NCBI GenBank assembly: GCA_903885795.1
Contig: CAISJV010000005.1
Span: 45,622-109,621, forward strand
Reading direction: 5' to 3'
From: an uncultured delta proteobacterium
Lineage (GTDB): Bacteria; Desulfobacterota; Syntrophia; Syntrophales; UBA8958
Length of the DNA: 64,000 nucleotides
This document shows positions 19,523 to 28,683 of the stretch, in pieces. Positions within the stretch are counted from its first letter, which is position 1. Every line of letters begins with the position of its first letter. The notes under the pieces were generated by a model. It worked only from the letters and a program-made list of their open reading frames with translations, was not told the DNA's origin and searched no databases. A program made the translations under genes and the position numbers.

Positions 19523-19653
19523 ATCGACGGCTTCGTAAAAAGTCCGGATGCCGCGTTGCGCTGCATCCTTCGTCACTGCGGCGTACGACAAGTACGCCTC
19601 ATGACTCAGGCTTTGCGCGCCTTGCCTACGAATCTTTTTACGAAGCCGTCGAT
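19523..19653. repeat. Palindromic element, family A, copy 1
   Basis: 131 bp bounded by a perfect 20-bp terminal inverted repeat, ATCGACGGCTTCGTAAAAAG (19523-19542) and its complement at 19634-19653. Inside is a second hairpin, GGCGTAC-gacaa-GTACGCC (19580-19598). It starts two bases after the LivG-type stop codon. A roughly 90 percent identical copy in the opposite orientation lies at 38597-38722. No open frame. It looks like a miniature inverted-repeat or REP-like element and could also form an RNA hairpin inside the operon transcript. Confidence 0.88.
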
Positions 19654-19691
19654 TATTGATAATTTTATGAGTTTTGGGGTCCATCAATATT

Positions 19692-21617
19692 ATGATTGAG
19701 CAAAAAAATGGGACCATTGACCATCGGATGTTCACTTTGCCCCAGTTGCTTGCAAAACAGGCGGGAATATTGGGAAAAGACTTCACGGCCATCAGGGAAA
19801 AGGCCTACGGTATCTGGCATACATTCAATTGGGAAGAATATCTTCGTTATGTGCGAATTACCGCCATGGGTCTTTCCGCTCTTGGTCTGCGACGAGGAGA
19901 TAACGTTATCCTGGTTCTGAACAACCACCCCGAATGGCTATTCACGGAAATCGGTGTCCAGGCCCTGGGGGCCGTTACGATGAACGTCTTTACATCCGCA
20001 ACTCCTGAGGAGCTGCAATCTTCTATCCAGAGGACACAGGCAGCCATGGTGATTGCCCAGGACCAGGAGCAAGTAGATAAACTGCTTGAAATTCAGAGCA
20101 ATATTTCTCATGTGCGCCGGGTTATTTATATCGATCCCACGGGCATGCGTTCCTACCGGGACATAACATGGTTGCAGGCTTATACGGATTTACTTCAGGC
20201 GGGGGAGGAACTGAACAGCATTTCGCCTGGTCTCTTTGAACAGGAGTTGAATAAAGGAAAGTCAAAAGACATTGCACTGATGATCCAGACATCCGGTACA
20301 ACGGGTATGGCGAAACTGGCCATGCTTTCTCATCGGAGCATGACATCGATCGGGAAGCAGTGGACACAGGCTATATCCCTGGAGCCTGGAGAAAATTGGC
20401 TTTCCATGTCACCTTCGGCATGGATCGTGGACCAGATGTGGGGGTTCGGCGTTTCACTCTATAGCGGGATGACCATGAATTTTCCCGAGACACCCGAAAC
20501 GGTTACCGAAGATTTTCGTGAGATCGGCCCTTCGGTGATTATCACGGCCTCCCGATTCTGGGAGGATTTGGCGTCAAAAATTCGCGTCAAGATGGCCGAC
20601 GCCGGATGGATTAAACGACGGTTATTCCATTGGGCCGAAAAAACAGGTCGCACAGTGATCGCAAAACAATCCGCAGGAGAAGAGGCGGCATGGCATCAGA
20701 AAATCTTACATTGCTTCGCCGCATGGTTTGTTTACCAACCCCTCCTCGACCGGATCGGCTGCTCACGCTTCCGCAATGCATACACGGGCGGGCATCCCAT
20801 CAGCCCCGACGTTATCCGATTTTTTCAGGCTATCGGGTTGAACCTCAAACAGTGTTATGGTCTCACCGAGGCGGGAGGCATCTTTCAGGTGCAACCGGAT
20901 AATCAAGTCAAACCGGAAACGGTGGGAAAACCCCTACCCGGTGTTGAAATCATGCTCGATGCGGATCAGGAAGTAATGGTGAAGAGCGATTCCCTGTTTT
21001 CAGGTTATTACCGTGATTTTCAGACAACGGAGAATGCCTTCCACAACGGCTGGCTGAAGACAGGCGACGCCGGTTATATAGATCAGGATGGACATCTCAT
21101 AATTATCGGGCGCAAGGAAGACATCATCAAGAATAAGAACGGCCAGGCGTTTTCTCCGGATTTCATCGAAACTCGTCTGAAATTCAGCCCCTACATAAAG
21201 GAGGCCGTAACTTTTGGAGAATCGAGGCCCTTCATTACGGCTATGGTGAATATCGATATGGAAAACGTTGGCAATTGGGCGGAGGAAAGACTCATCCCTT
21301 TTACAACCTACATGGATCTATCACAGCAAGGAGCTGTGGAAGACCTCATCGGCAATGAAATACGGGAAATTAACAAGCAATTGCCCGATATCATGAAAAT
21401 CAGGAAATTCCTGCTCCTATATAAGCTCTTGGACGCAGATGATGAAGAACTGACACGGACCGGCAAGGTCCGAAGACGTTTCATCTATGGGCTTTATCTC
21501 CAACTGATCGAGTCCATGTACCGTGATGTCAGCCAGGTAGAAACAAAAGGGAAGATCCGTTACCGTGACGGCAGGGTAGGGGAGATAACGACAAAAGTCA
21601 ACATATTAAGAATCTAA
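19692..21617 (+). CDS. AMP-forming acyl-CoA synthetase/ligase
   Basis: 641 residues from ATG 19692. Adenylate-forming enzyme of the long-chain acyl-CoA synthetase group: it would make an acyl-AMP and then an acyl-CoA from a carboxylic acid, ATP and CoA. Motifs: QTSGTTGMAKLAMLSH (P-loop; Ala replaces the usual Pro before Lys), YGLTEAGGIF, TGDAGYIDQDG, and the C-terminal catalytic Lys in RTGKVRRR. It sits inside an importer operon between the LivG-type ATPase and the LivH-type permease, so it probably activates the imported acid on entry. No ribosome site is obvious; the sequence upstream is the palindromic element. Chain length or aromatic nature of the substrate cannot be read from sequence alone. 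Confidence 0.9.
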   Translation: MIEQKNGTIDHRMFTLPQLLAKQAGILGKDFTAIREKAYGIWHTFNWEEYLRYVRITAMGLSALGLRRGDNVILVLNNHPEWLFTEIGVQALGAVTMNVFTSATPEELQSSIQRTQAAMVIAQDQEQVDKLLEIQSNISHVRRVIYIDPTGMRSYRDITWLQAYTDLLQAGEELNSISPGLFEQELNKGKSKDIALMIQTSGTTGMAKLAMLSHRSMTSIGKQWTQAISLEPGENWLSMSPSAWIVDQMWGFGVSLYSGMTMNFPETPETVTEDFREIGPSVIITASRFWEDLASKIRVKMADAGWIKRRLFHWAEKTGRTVIAKQSAGEEAAWHQKILHCFAAWFVYQPLLDRIGCSRFRNAYTGGHPISPDVIRFFQAIGLNLKQCYGLTEAGGIFQVQPDNQVKPETVGKPLPGVEIMLDADQEVMVKSDSLFSGYYRDFQTTENAFHNGWLKTGDAGYIDQDGHLIIIGRKEDIIKNKNGQAFSPDFIETRLKFSPYIKEAVTFGESRPFITAMVNIDMENVGNWAEERLIPFTTYMDLSQQGAVEDLIGNEIREINKQLPDIMKIRKFLLLYKLLDADDEELTRTGKVRRRFIYGLYLQLIESMYRDVSQVETKGKIRYRDGRVGEITTKVNILRI

Positions 21618-21624
21618 GCCCATC

Positions 21625-21650
21625 CCAACCCTTCCCCCGAAGGGTTGGGA
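21625..21650 (+). other. Strong hairpin between ligase and permease genes
   Basis: CCCAACCCTT, loop of six, AAGGGTTGGG: a perfect 10-bp stem just after the ligase stop. No T-run follows, so it is not a standard terminator. It could protect or trim the operon messenger. Confidence 0.55.
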
Positions 21651-21711
21651 GATTAATGAAACTGTATATGCGTATCCGTCCTTCAAGGTGGAAGGAGATT
21701 AGAGGAGAAAA

Positions 21712-22590
21712 ATGGATTTTTTCATACAACTGGTGGTCAATGGTCTGAGTGTAGGTTTCATTTATGGCATTTCCGCCATGGGTTTTGTCATGATCTTCAA
21801 ATCGTCGAGCGTTCTCAATTTTGCCCATGGAGAATTGCTGGCCATGGGAGCCTACATTTTTCTCGTCCTCGTGACCTGGGCGGAACTGCCGGTCTACGCA
21901 GCCTTCCTCTTGACAATGGCAGCCTGTTTTTCCCTCGGATTCATTGTGGAGCGCCTCTTTTTGCGGCCTTTGATTGGCGAACCCCTGATTTTTGTCATCA
22001 TGCTTACCGTCGGTCTGGCTGCGATGTTCAAGGGTTTGATCCTCCTGATCTGGGGAGGTAATCTCCACACCTTTCCCGATTTTCTCCCTACCTGGTTGAG
22101 TCTGAGTTGGGGAAGCGTCTCGGTACAACCGGTTTATACGCTGGCCCTGGTCGTCGGTACGACCTTTCTTGTTCTATTTGGGCTTTTCTTCAAATTCTCC
22201 TCCCAGGGGATTTATATGCGTTCCGTCGCCGATAATCAACGGGCAGCCCTCTCTCTCGGCGTCAATGTCAAGAAGGTATTTGCCCTTTCCTGGGCAATTG
22301 CGGCGTTAGTTGCCGGCATGAGCGGCATTATCCTCGGCATAATCAATGGAGTCAATGTCCATGATTTGAGCGCCATCGGTTTGAAGGTATTTCCGGTTGT
22401 CATTCTCGGGGGTCTCGACAGCATCGGCGGCGCCATTATTGGAGGGCTAATCATCGGCCTTTTAGAGACTCTAACCGGTGGTTACATATCGCCGTCCCTG
22501 CGGGATGTCGTGCCCTACATCGTGCTCGTGTTCATTCTTATGGTGAAACCCTACGGCCTCTTCGGCCAGGTCGAAATAGAAAGGGTCTGA
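21712..22590 (+). CDS. ABC transporter permease, LivH type
   Basis: 292 residues, mostly hydrophobic with about eight membrane segments. GISAMGFVMIFKSSSVLNFAHGELLAMGAY is the N-terminal LivH pattern, broken here only for reading; VILGGLDSIGGAIIGGLIIG near residue 240 is the conserved EAA-like coupling region. It forms the membrane channel with the LivM-type protein. ATG 21712 follows GAGGAG. One base separates its stop from the next gene. Confidence 0.92.
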   Translation: MDFFIQLVVNGLSVGFIYGISAMGFVMIFKSSSVLNFAHGELLAMGAYIFLVLVTWAELPVYAAFLLTMAACFSLGFIVERLFLRPLIGEPLIFVIMLTVGLAAMFKGLILLIWGGNLHTFPDFLPTWLSLSWGSVSVQPVYTLALVVGTTFLVLFGLFFKFSSQGIYMRSVADNQRAALSLGVNVKKVFALSWAIAALVAGMSGIILGIINGVNVHDLSAIGLKVFPVVILGGLDSIGGAIIGGLIIGLLETLTGGYISPSLRDVVPYIVLVFILMVKPYGLFGQVEIERV

Positions 22591-22591
22591 T

Positions 22592-23662
22592 ATGAAGAAA
22601 AGGGTTTTCCATCCCTGCGGCAATTTTCATGAAAACTATGCTGATCAATTGAAGATCTTTGAAACCGATTATGGCCGGTTCTTTGCCGCTGTGGGGCTCA
22701 TCGTTCTTTTTGGTCTGGCACCATTTATCAGCAGCCCATATTTTTTATATATCCTCAATTCTATTGGTATTGCCGCCATCGCCGCGATCGGTCTCAATAT
22801 TCTCATCGGTTACACCGGACAGATATCCCTGGGCCACGGCGCATTTTTTGGCGTCGGCGCATATGCCGCCGCATTTCTGGCTGTCCAGTGGGATATTCCC
22901 TTTCTTCTCAGCGTCCCTGCTGCCGGACTGATCACCGCGTTGGTGGGATTGATCTTCGGACTCCCTTCCAGCCGATTGAAGGGACTTTACCTGACCATAG
23001 CCACCTTGGCCGGTCAATTCATTATTGAGTATGTTCTGGTCCATTGGGAAGATGTGACCCAGGGAACCATGGGTATAACCCTGCCCAAGGCAAATGTTTT
23101 CGGATTAGAGATCAGCGGCGACATTCCCTTCTTTTATGTGATCTTCCTGGCCTTGCTGGTCATGCTGTGGTTGGCCGTTAATCTCGTACGGACAAAATAT
23201 GGGAGGGCTTTCATAGCCATCAGGGACAACGACCGTGCCGCCGAGGGAATGGGCATTCCCATTTTCCCGTACAAGCTCCTCGCTTTTGCGATCAGTTCCT
23301 TCTATGCCGGAGTGGCCGGGGCAATCTGGGCCTACTACACCGTAAGCATTACTACGGAACCTTTCAATCTTGGCCTGTCCGTGGAGTACATTGCCATGGT
23401 CATCATCGGCGGCATGGGCAACATGTCCGGGGCGATCTTCGGCGCCATATTTATAACCGGCCTCAATGAGCTGCTCCGCTGGGCCATAGACCTGATGATG
23501 AATATGGGGATGGTTACGCAAACAGGGTTGAATCTGGCGCCTCTGCGGGAGTTTATATTCGGGTTGGCTATCGTCCTCTTTATACTTTTCGAGCCCCGGG
23601 GAATTGCCGAGGTATGGCGGATAATACGCTCCAGTTTTCGGCTCTGGCCATTTTCTTACTGA
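22592..23662 (+). CDS. ABC transporter permease, LivM type
   Basis: 356 residues with about nine or ten membrane segments and a short polar N-terminus of about 35 residues. NILIGYTGQISLGHGAFFGVG and MVIIGGMGNMSGAIFGAIF are LivM family landmarks. Partner of the LivH-type permease in the inner membrane. It starts one base after that gene, so the two are co-translated. The C-terminus ends in LIFEPRG-like VLFILFEPRGIAEVWR, typical for the family. Confidence 0.92.
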   Translation: MKKRVFHPCGNFHENYADQLKIFETDYGRFFAAVGLIVLFGLAPFISSPYFLYILNSIGIAAIAAIGLNILIGYTGQISLGHGAFFGVGAYAAAFLAVQWDIPFLLSVPAAGLITALVGLIFGLPSSRLKGLYLTIATLAGQFIIEYVLVHWEDVTQGTMGITLPKANVFGLEISGDIPFFYVIFLALLVMLWLAVNLVRTKYGRAFIAIRDNDRAAEGMGIPIFPYKLLAFAISSFYAGVAGAIWAYYTVSITTEPFNLGLSVEYIAMVIIGGMGNMSGAIFGAIFITGLNELLRWAIDLMMNMGMVTQTGLNLAPLREFIFGLAIVLFILFEPRGIAEVWRIIRSSFRLWPFSY

Positions 23663-23675
23663 GGGAGGAAGTGCG

Positions 23676-24467
23676 GTGCTTTTAGAAGTCAACAATATTT
23701 CTGTCGTCTATTCTGATGTCATCCAGGTTCTCAAAGGGGTTTCCCTCTCTGTTGAAAAAGGTAAAATCATCTCACTTTTGGGGAGTAACGGTTCGGGCAA
23801 GACATCGACCCTGAAGGCTATTTCCGGGCTCCTGAAACCGGAAAACGGCAAAGTGACAGACGGGGAAATCATCTTTAATGAGAAACCCATCCATAACCAA
23901 TCCCCGGAAGTTATCACCCGTATGGGGATCATTCAGGTGTTAGAGGGACGCCAGCCCTTCAAATATTTGACTATCGAAGAGAATCTGCGTGTCGGAACTG
24001 CCATACGATCAACCAAACCATACAAAGAGGATCTCGACATGGTCTACCATTATTTTCCGGCGCTCCTGTCCCGCCGTCGAGCCAGGGCTGGCTACTGCAG
24101 CGGCGGGGAACTGCAGATGCTGGTCATTGGTCGCGCCCTTATGGCAAAGCCGGAGCTCCTCCTCCTTGACGAACCCTCCCTTGGTCTTGCCCCGCTCATT
24201 GTGCGAGAGATCTTCGGCATTATTAAAAAAATCAACGAAGAGCAAGGCGCAACTATTGTACTGGTTGAACAAAATGCCAACATGGCCCTGCAGATCGCCC
24301 ATTATGGCTATGTCATGGAGAACGGGAAAATCGTCATGGAGGGCAAGGCGGAAGAGCTGATTGAAAATCCCGATATCAAGGAATTTTATCTTGGTATGGC
24401 AGCCTCGGGAGATATGCGGGCATATCGCGACGTGAAGTCCTATCGCAGACGGAAACGCTGGTTGTGA
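23676..24467 (+). CDS. ABC transporter ATP-binding protein, LivF type
   Basis: 263 residues. Second ATPase of the importer. Walker A GSNGSGKTS, signature CSGGELQMLVIGRAL, Walker B LLLLDEPSLGLAP and VLVEQNANMAL are clear. The start is GTG at 23676 after GGGAGG. The last base of its TGA is the first base of the palindromic element B, which separates it from the convergent recJ. A C-terminal tail of about 20 residues, rich in Arg and Tyr, extends beyond the usual end. Confidence 0.93.
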   Translation: MLLEVNNISVVYSDVIQVLKGVSLSVEKGKIISLLGSNGSGKTSTLKAISGLLKPENGKVTDGEIIFNEKPIHNQSPEVITRMGIIQVLEGRQPFKYLTIEENLRVGTAIRSTKPYKEDLDMVYHYFPALLSRRRARAGYCSGGELQMLVIGRALMAKPELLLLDEPSLGLAPLIVREIFGIIKKINEEQGATIVLVEQNANMALQIAHYGYVMENGKIVMEGKAEELIENPDIKEFYLGMAASGDMRAYRDVKSYRRRKRWL

Positions 24468-24590
24468 TTCCGTTATACATCGAAGCGCTATCTTCGTTGG
24501 CTTCGTCATCGGCTCCTCGACGTATTTCTACATACGCCTGCGTCGCCTCTCCCTTGCCGCCTTGATTTCATCATTGATGTATAACGGAAT
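24467..24590. repeat. Palindromic element, family B
   Basis: 124 bp with a perfect 15-bp terminal inverted repeat, ATTCCGTTATACATC (24467-24481) and its complement (24576-24590). An internal small hairpin pairs CGTAT (24521-24525) with ATACG (24532-24536). It overlaps the last base of the LivF-type stop codon and ends eight bases before the recJ stop, filling the whole gap between convergent genes. The sequence differs from family A, but the layout and parts of the core (CTTCGTCA, TACGCC, CCTTG) are alike. It could act as a two-way transcript end. Confidence 0.85.
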
Positions 24591-24598
24591 AACGGGAG

Positions 24599-26353
24599 TC
24601 AGACCGCAGGAACCGACATATCTTTCATCTTGAGTTGTATCTCGTTTACGCCGTTCCAGTAATTGAACTGAGGGGTGAATGCGATATCTGATGTTGTTCC
24701 CGAGGTTAATTGCTTAATGAAATGACCTTTGCTGAACCATATGCCATTGCAGGATACCCCGTCGCCGTTCAATCGCATCCTCAGATGGTTGTTTCCAACG
24801 ATGTTTGACGACGTGACATTGACATTGCGAACGCAGAGGACGGGTTCCGGATTGCGGCTGCCAAAGGGGGCAAGCATCGCTATCTGGGCAAGGAGATCGT
24901 GATTGACGTCATGGAGTTGACATTGGGCGTCGATGGTCGTTTGCGAAATCATGTTTGCGGGTTGAATATTTTCGCTGATCACCCCTTCGAGGAGAAGCTT
25001 GAATTCCTCGATATCTTCCTCTCGGATGGAAATACCTGCGGCATACTGATGACCACCGTAGGAGAGAAGCAGTGATTCGCACTTTTTCAGCCCCTGGTAG
25101 ATATTAAAATCGGCAATGCTTCGTCCTGAACCCTTGCCGATGCCATTTCTGAGACTGATAAGAATGGTTGGACGATAAAAGCGATCCACAACGCGGGATG
25201 CTACTATCCCGATGACCCCGGGGTGCCAGTTCGCCGAAGCGAAGACCAGGGATGATTTCTTATGGGGATCTGTTGTTTTTGAGATCTCCTCAAGTATTTC
25301 CTGCAGGATGGTTTTTTCAATGGCCTGGCGTTTGCGATTGTATCCGTCCAAAACCCTTGCGATATCCCTGGACTCAGCAAGATCATCAGAGAGAAGCAGC
25401 TTTACCGCCTCTGTCGGTGAACCAACCCGACCGGCTGCATTGATGCGTGGGATAAGGCAAAAGGACGCTTTATTTGTATCAATGACCTGGGTTTCGATGC
25501 CGCATATTTCTTTAAGGGCCTTCAGACCGACTCGTTTGTCCTCTGTGATCAAGTCCAGTCCGATTTTAGTAAAGATCCGGTTCTCGTCGACAAGGGGAGA
25601 AATGTCTCCGATTGTCCCCAAAGCGACAAGGTCCAGATAGTTTTTCAGATTGGGGTACGTCTTGTTGTTCCAGAAGCCTTCCTGGCGGAGTTTTCCTCTC
25701 AGGCTGATCAGAAAATTAAAAGCTATGCCCACGCCGGCAAGATTCTTGAATGGAAAAGGGCAGTCGGGGCGATGAGGATCGATGACAGCGACAGCCTGCG
25801 GGATTGTTTCAGGAACTTCGTGATGATCAAGTATGATCGTATCAATTCCCAATGATGACGCATAGGCGACGCACTCCACATCCGAGACGCCGCAATCAAC
25901 GGTAATAATCAGATCTACGCCCCGGCTTTTTAAAAGATCAATGGCACCACGGTTCAGTCCGTAGCCTTCTCCAATGCGATCAGGAATATAAAAATCGGTT
26001 TCTGGAAGGAGTACACGAAAAAATTTAAGCATTACGGCGATTGATGTTATCCCATCTGCATCGTAATCTCCGAATACTACAATCTTTTCTTTTTTGTGAA
26101 TCGCCGTAATTACTCGATGAACGGCTTTTTCCATGTCCTTCATGAGAAAGGGGTTGTGGAGATCGTTCAAGGAAGGGAAAAGGTATTTTTTGGCATCTGA
26201 GAGATTGACGATATTCCTGCTCATGAGAATCTTTGATATCACAGGCAGGATGCCAAACTCATTCGATAATTGCTCAGTGATGTCTTCTTGTTCTAGGGAG
26301 AACCTCCACTGTGTAACAGGCAGACAATCGATATTTTTCAATTCTTTACGCAC
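24599..26353 (-). CDS. recJ: Single-stranded-DNA-specific exonuclease RecJ
   Basis: 584 residues, full length. RecJ degrades single-stranded DNA 5' to 3' in recombination and repair. DHH phosphoesterase motifs: VFGDYDADGITS (about 94-105), VDCGVSD, LDHHEVPE, and the DHHA1 motif around SYGGHQYAAG with the OB-type C-terminal domain. The start is GTG at 26353 with AAGGA just upstream. No in-frame ATG precedes the conserved region. Confidence 0.95.
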   Translation of the reverse strand: MRKELKNIDCLPVTQWRFSLEQEDITEQLSNEFGILPVISKILMSRNIVNLSDAKKYLFPSLNDLHNPFLMKDMEKAVHRVITAIHKKEKIVVFGDYDADGITSIAVMLKFFRVLLPETDFYIPDRIGEGYGLNRGAIDLLKSRGVDLIITVDCGVSDVECVAYASSLGIDTIILDHHEVPETIPQAVAVIDPHRPDCPFPFKNLAGVGIAFNFLISLRGKLRQEGFWNNKTYPNLKNYLDLVALGTIGDISPLVDENRIFTKIGLDLITEDKRVGLKALKEICGIETQVIDTNKASFCLIPRINAAGRVGSPTEAVKLLLSDDLAESRDIARVLDGYNRKRQAIEKTILQEILEEISKTTDPHKKSSLVFASANWHPGVIGIVASRVVDRFYRPTILISLRNGIGKGSGRSIADFNIYQGLKKCESLLLSYGGHQYAAGISIREEDIEEFKLLLEGVISENIQPANMISQTTIDAQCQLHDVNHDLLAQIAMLAPFGSRNPEPVLCVRNVNVTSSNIVGNNHLRMRLNGDGVSCNGIWFSKGHFIKQLTSGTTSDIAFTPQFNYWNGVNEIQLKMKDMSVPAV

Positions 26354-26377
26354 TTCTTCCTTTTGTTTTAGGGATGT

Positions 26378-26408
26378 ATCATAGTCATATCAGGTATAAT
26401 AATGTCAA
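26378..26408 (-). promoter_or_regulatory. Possible recJ promoter
   Basis: On the minus strand a perfect TTGACA (26403-26408) is followed by TATGAT (26378-26383). The spacer is 19 bases, longer than usual, so the pairing is uncertain. Confidence 0.3.
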
Positions 26409-26557
26409 GGAGGAATTTTGATCTTTGTCCCATGGCGTACTTTCTATTTGACATCTCAATTGGTATCCGATAGCTGTCACGATGTGTCAGTTGTTCAACA
26501 AATATCTTACATATTTGTTTCCAACCTACACTGTTTATCACATCAGAGGAGCGCCAG

Positions 26558-28627
26558 ATGAAAGATCCGTCCAGAATAAATCAAGAGCTGCTCACAGAGA
26601 ATGCCCTATTGAAGGAGCGGATCAAAGTACTGGGAAAATCGGAAGCAGGCAGCAAGTGGGCGGAGGTGGCATTCAGGGAGAGCGAAGACAGATTCCGAAT
26701 GCTTGCAGAGAATGCGAGAGATACCATCTGGACGATGGATATGAACCTCCAATACACCTATATGAGCCCCTATGTTAAACAGATTCTCGATTATACCCCG
26801 GAAGAGTACATGGCAATCCCATTGAATGAAGCGCTGAGGCCATCTTCCCTGGAACTGTGCATGCAAGTACTTGCGGAAGAATTGGAAATCGAAAGAAGGG
26901 ACGATAAAGATCGCATGCGGTCAAGGACCGTTGAGGTTGAGCACATCGGTAGAAATGGGAAGATAGTCCCGGCTGAAATAAAGATGACATTCATGCATGA
27001 CAAATCTGGCCAACCGACTGGAATTCTCGGATATACCAGGGATATTACCGAGCGCAAACGAGCGGAAAAGGTGCTGCATGAGCATGAAAACAGACTATCG
27101 AGTATTTTTCGGGCTGCTCCGGTCGGCATCGGGATGGTAATTAACAGGGTGTTTCGGGAAGCCAATGATAGACTCTGTAGGATGACGGGGTATTCCCGGG
27201 AGGAGTTGCTGGGCTACAATTCCCGGATGCTCTATCCAACTCAGGAAGAATACGACTTTGTAGGACATGAAAAGTATCGTCAAATTGGTGAAAAAAATAC
27301 CGGGTCCGTAGAGACTCGCTGGGAGAGAAAAGACGGGACAGTCATTGATATTGTCCTAAGTTCGACACCCCTTGATCCAGATGATCTTACTAAAGGGGTA
27401 ACCTTTACAGCTCTGGACATAACGGCTCGCAAACAGGCGGAGGAGCATAAGCGAAGCCTGGAAGAACGGTTGCGGCATGCGGACAAGATGGAGGCAATCG
27501 GCACGTTGGCCGGCGGTATTGCCCACGATTTCAACAATCTGCTTATGGGGATTCAGGGGTATGCTTCCCTGACGTTAATGGACCTTGATCCAACCCATCC
27601 CCATTATGAACGGCTAAAGCGGATAGAGGAACAGGTGCAAAGCGGAGCGGATTTAACTAAGCAATTATTGGGATTCGCCCGTGGGGGAAGATATGAGGTC
27701 AAACCTGCCGATATGAACGACATCATAAAAAGGAGCTCCTCCATGTTCGGGAGAACCAAAAAAGAGATCTCCATTAATCGGCAATACGGAAACCATCTAT
27801 GGACAGTGGAGGTGGATCGGGGACAGATGGAGCAGGTATTCATGAATCTGTATGTGAATGCCTGGCAGGCCATGCCGGGAGGCGGGGAGATATATTTGGA
27901 AACGGAGAATATCCTTTTGAATGATGATCAAGCTGTTCCCTATGACATGAGTCCAGGGAAATATGTGAAAATATCCGTTACTGATAACGGTATGGGGATG
28001 GACGAGAATACAAAGGAGCGGATCTTTGATCCCTTTTTTACTACGAAAGGTATGGGAAGGGGAACGGGCCTGGGGCTGGCGACTGTATATGGAATCATCA
28101 AGGGCCACAAGGGCATGATCAATGTGGAAAGTGAGCCCGGTCAGGGGACGACATTCCATATCTATCTTCCCGCTTCGGAGAAGAATGTAGTGAGTGAAAA
28201 TACGGAGACCGGGACCGTTGTAATGGGCACAGGAACAATTTTGTTGGTGGATGATGAAACGATTGTGCTGGAGGTAAGCAAAGAAATGCTCGAATTTCTG
28301 GGGTACCGTGTCTATGCGACCGGAAGTGGTCAGGAGGCGATCGCCGTTTATATGGAGAAGCAGCGGGAGATTGACCTAGTGATACTGGACATGGTCATGC
28401 CGGGGATTTCTGGTAGTGAGACTTTCGACCGTCTCCGGGGGATCAATTCCGGGATCAAGGTTCTTCTTTCCAGTGGATACACCATCAATGGAAAAGCCCA
28501 AACAATCATGAATCGCGGTTGCAATGGGTTCCTCCAGAAGCCTTTTCAGTTTCCCGAACTATCAAGAAAGGTCAGGGAGGTGTTGGACTCAAAGAGCAGA
28601 GCGATATCACAGAGGAGAAAACCCTGA
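26558..28627 (+). CDS. Soluble PAS-PAS hybrid histidine kinase with C-terminal receiver
   Basis: 689 residues, no membrane segment. Start ATG follows GAGGAG. Order: short coiled coil (about 5-45), two PAS domains (about 45-170 and 175-300), HisKA with the phospho-His in [16 protein letters not shown], HATPase with TDNGMGM and [11 protein letters not shown], and a receiver (about 560-680) with phospho-Asp in [13 protein letters not shown]. Such proteins sense internal cues such as redox state or metabolites; no cofactor-binding residues were recognised. The N-terminal signature DPSRINQEL matches the kinase at 56218 closely (DPSKINQEL), so they are paralogues. No output regulator gene is adjacent. 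Confidence 0.9.
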   Translation: MKDPSRINQELLTENALLKERIKVLGKSEAGSKWAEVAFRESEDRFRMLAENARDTIWTMDMNLQYTYMSPYVKQILDYTPEEYMAIPLNEALRPSSLELCMQVLAEELEIERRDDKDRMRSRTVEVEHIGRNGKIVPAEIKMTFMHDKSGQPTGILGYTRDITERKRAEKVLHEHENRLSSIFRAAPVGIGMVINRVFREANDRLCRMTGYSREELLGYNSRMLYPTQEEYDFVGHEKYRQIGEKNTGSVETRWERKDGTVIDIVLSSTPLDPDDLTKGVTFTALDITARKQAEEHKRSLEERLRHADKMEAIGTLAGGIAHDFNNLLMGIQGYASLTLMDLDPTHPHYERLKRIEEQVQSGADLTKQLLGFARGGRYEVKPADMNDIIKRSSSMFGRTKKEISINRQYGNHLWTVEVDRGQMEQVFMNLYVNAWQAMPGGGEIYLETENILLNDDQAVPYDMSPGKYVKISVTDNGMGMDENTKERIFDPFFTTKGMGRGTGLGLATVYGIIKGHKGMINVESEPGQGTTFHIYLPASEKNVVSENTETGTVVMGTGTILLVDDETIVLEVSKEMLEFLGYRVYATGSGQEAIAVYMEKQREIDLVILDMVMPGISGSETFDRLRGINSGIKVLLSSGYTINGKAQTIMNRGCNGFLQKPFQFPELSRKVREVLDSKSRAISQRRKP

Positions 28628-28683
28628 CGTGAATTAGATAAAATAAACGTAAGTGGACCATGAATGTTGATAAGGAGGAAGCA

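Noticed and set aside
19474..19699. Short open frames across element A (61-74 residues)
   Set aside because: They run through the palindrome and have no family likeness; similar frames cross the other copy only because the sequence is repeated.
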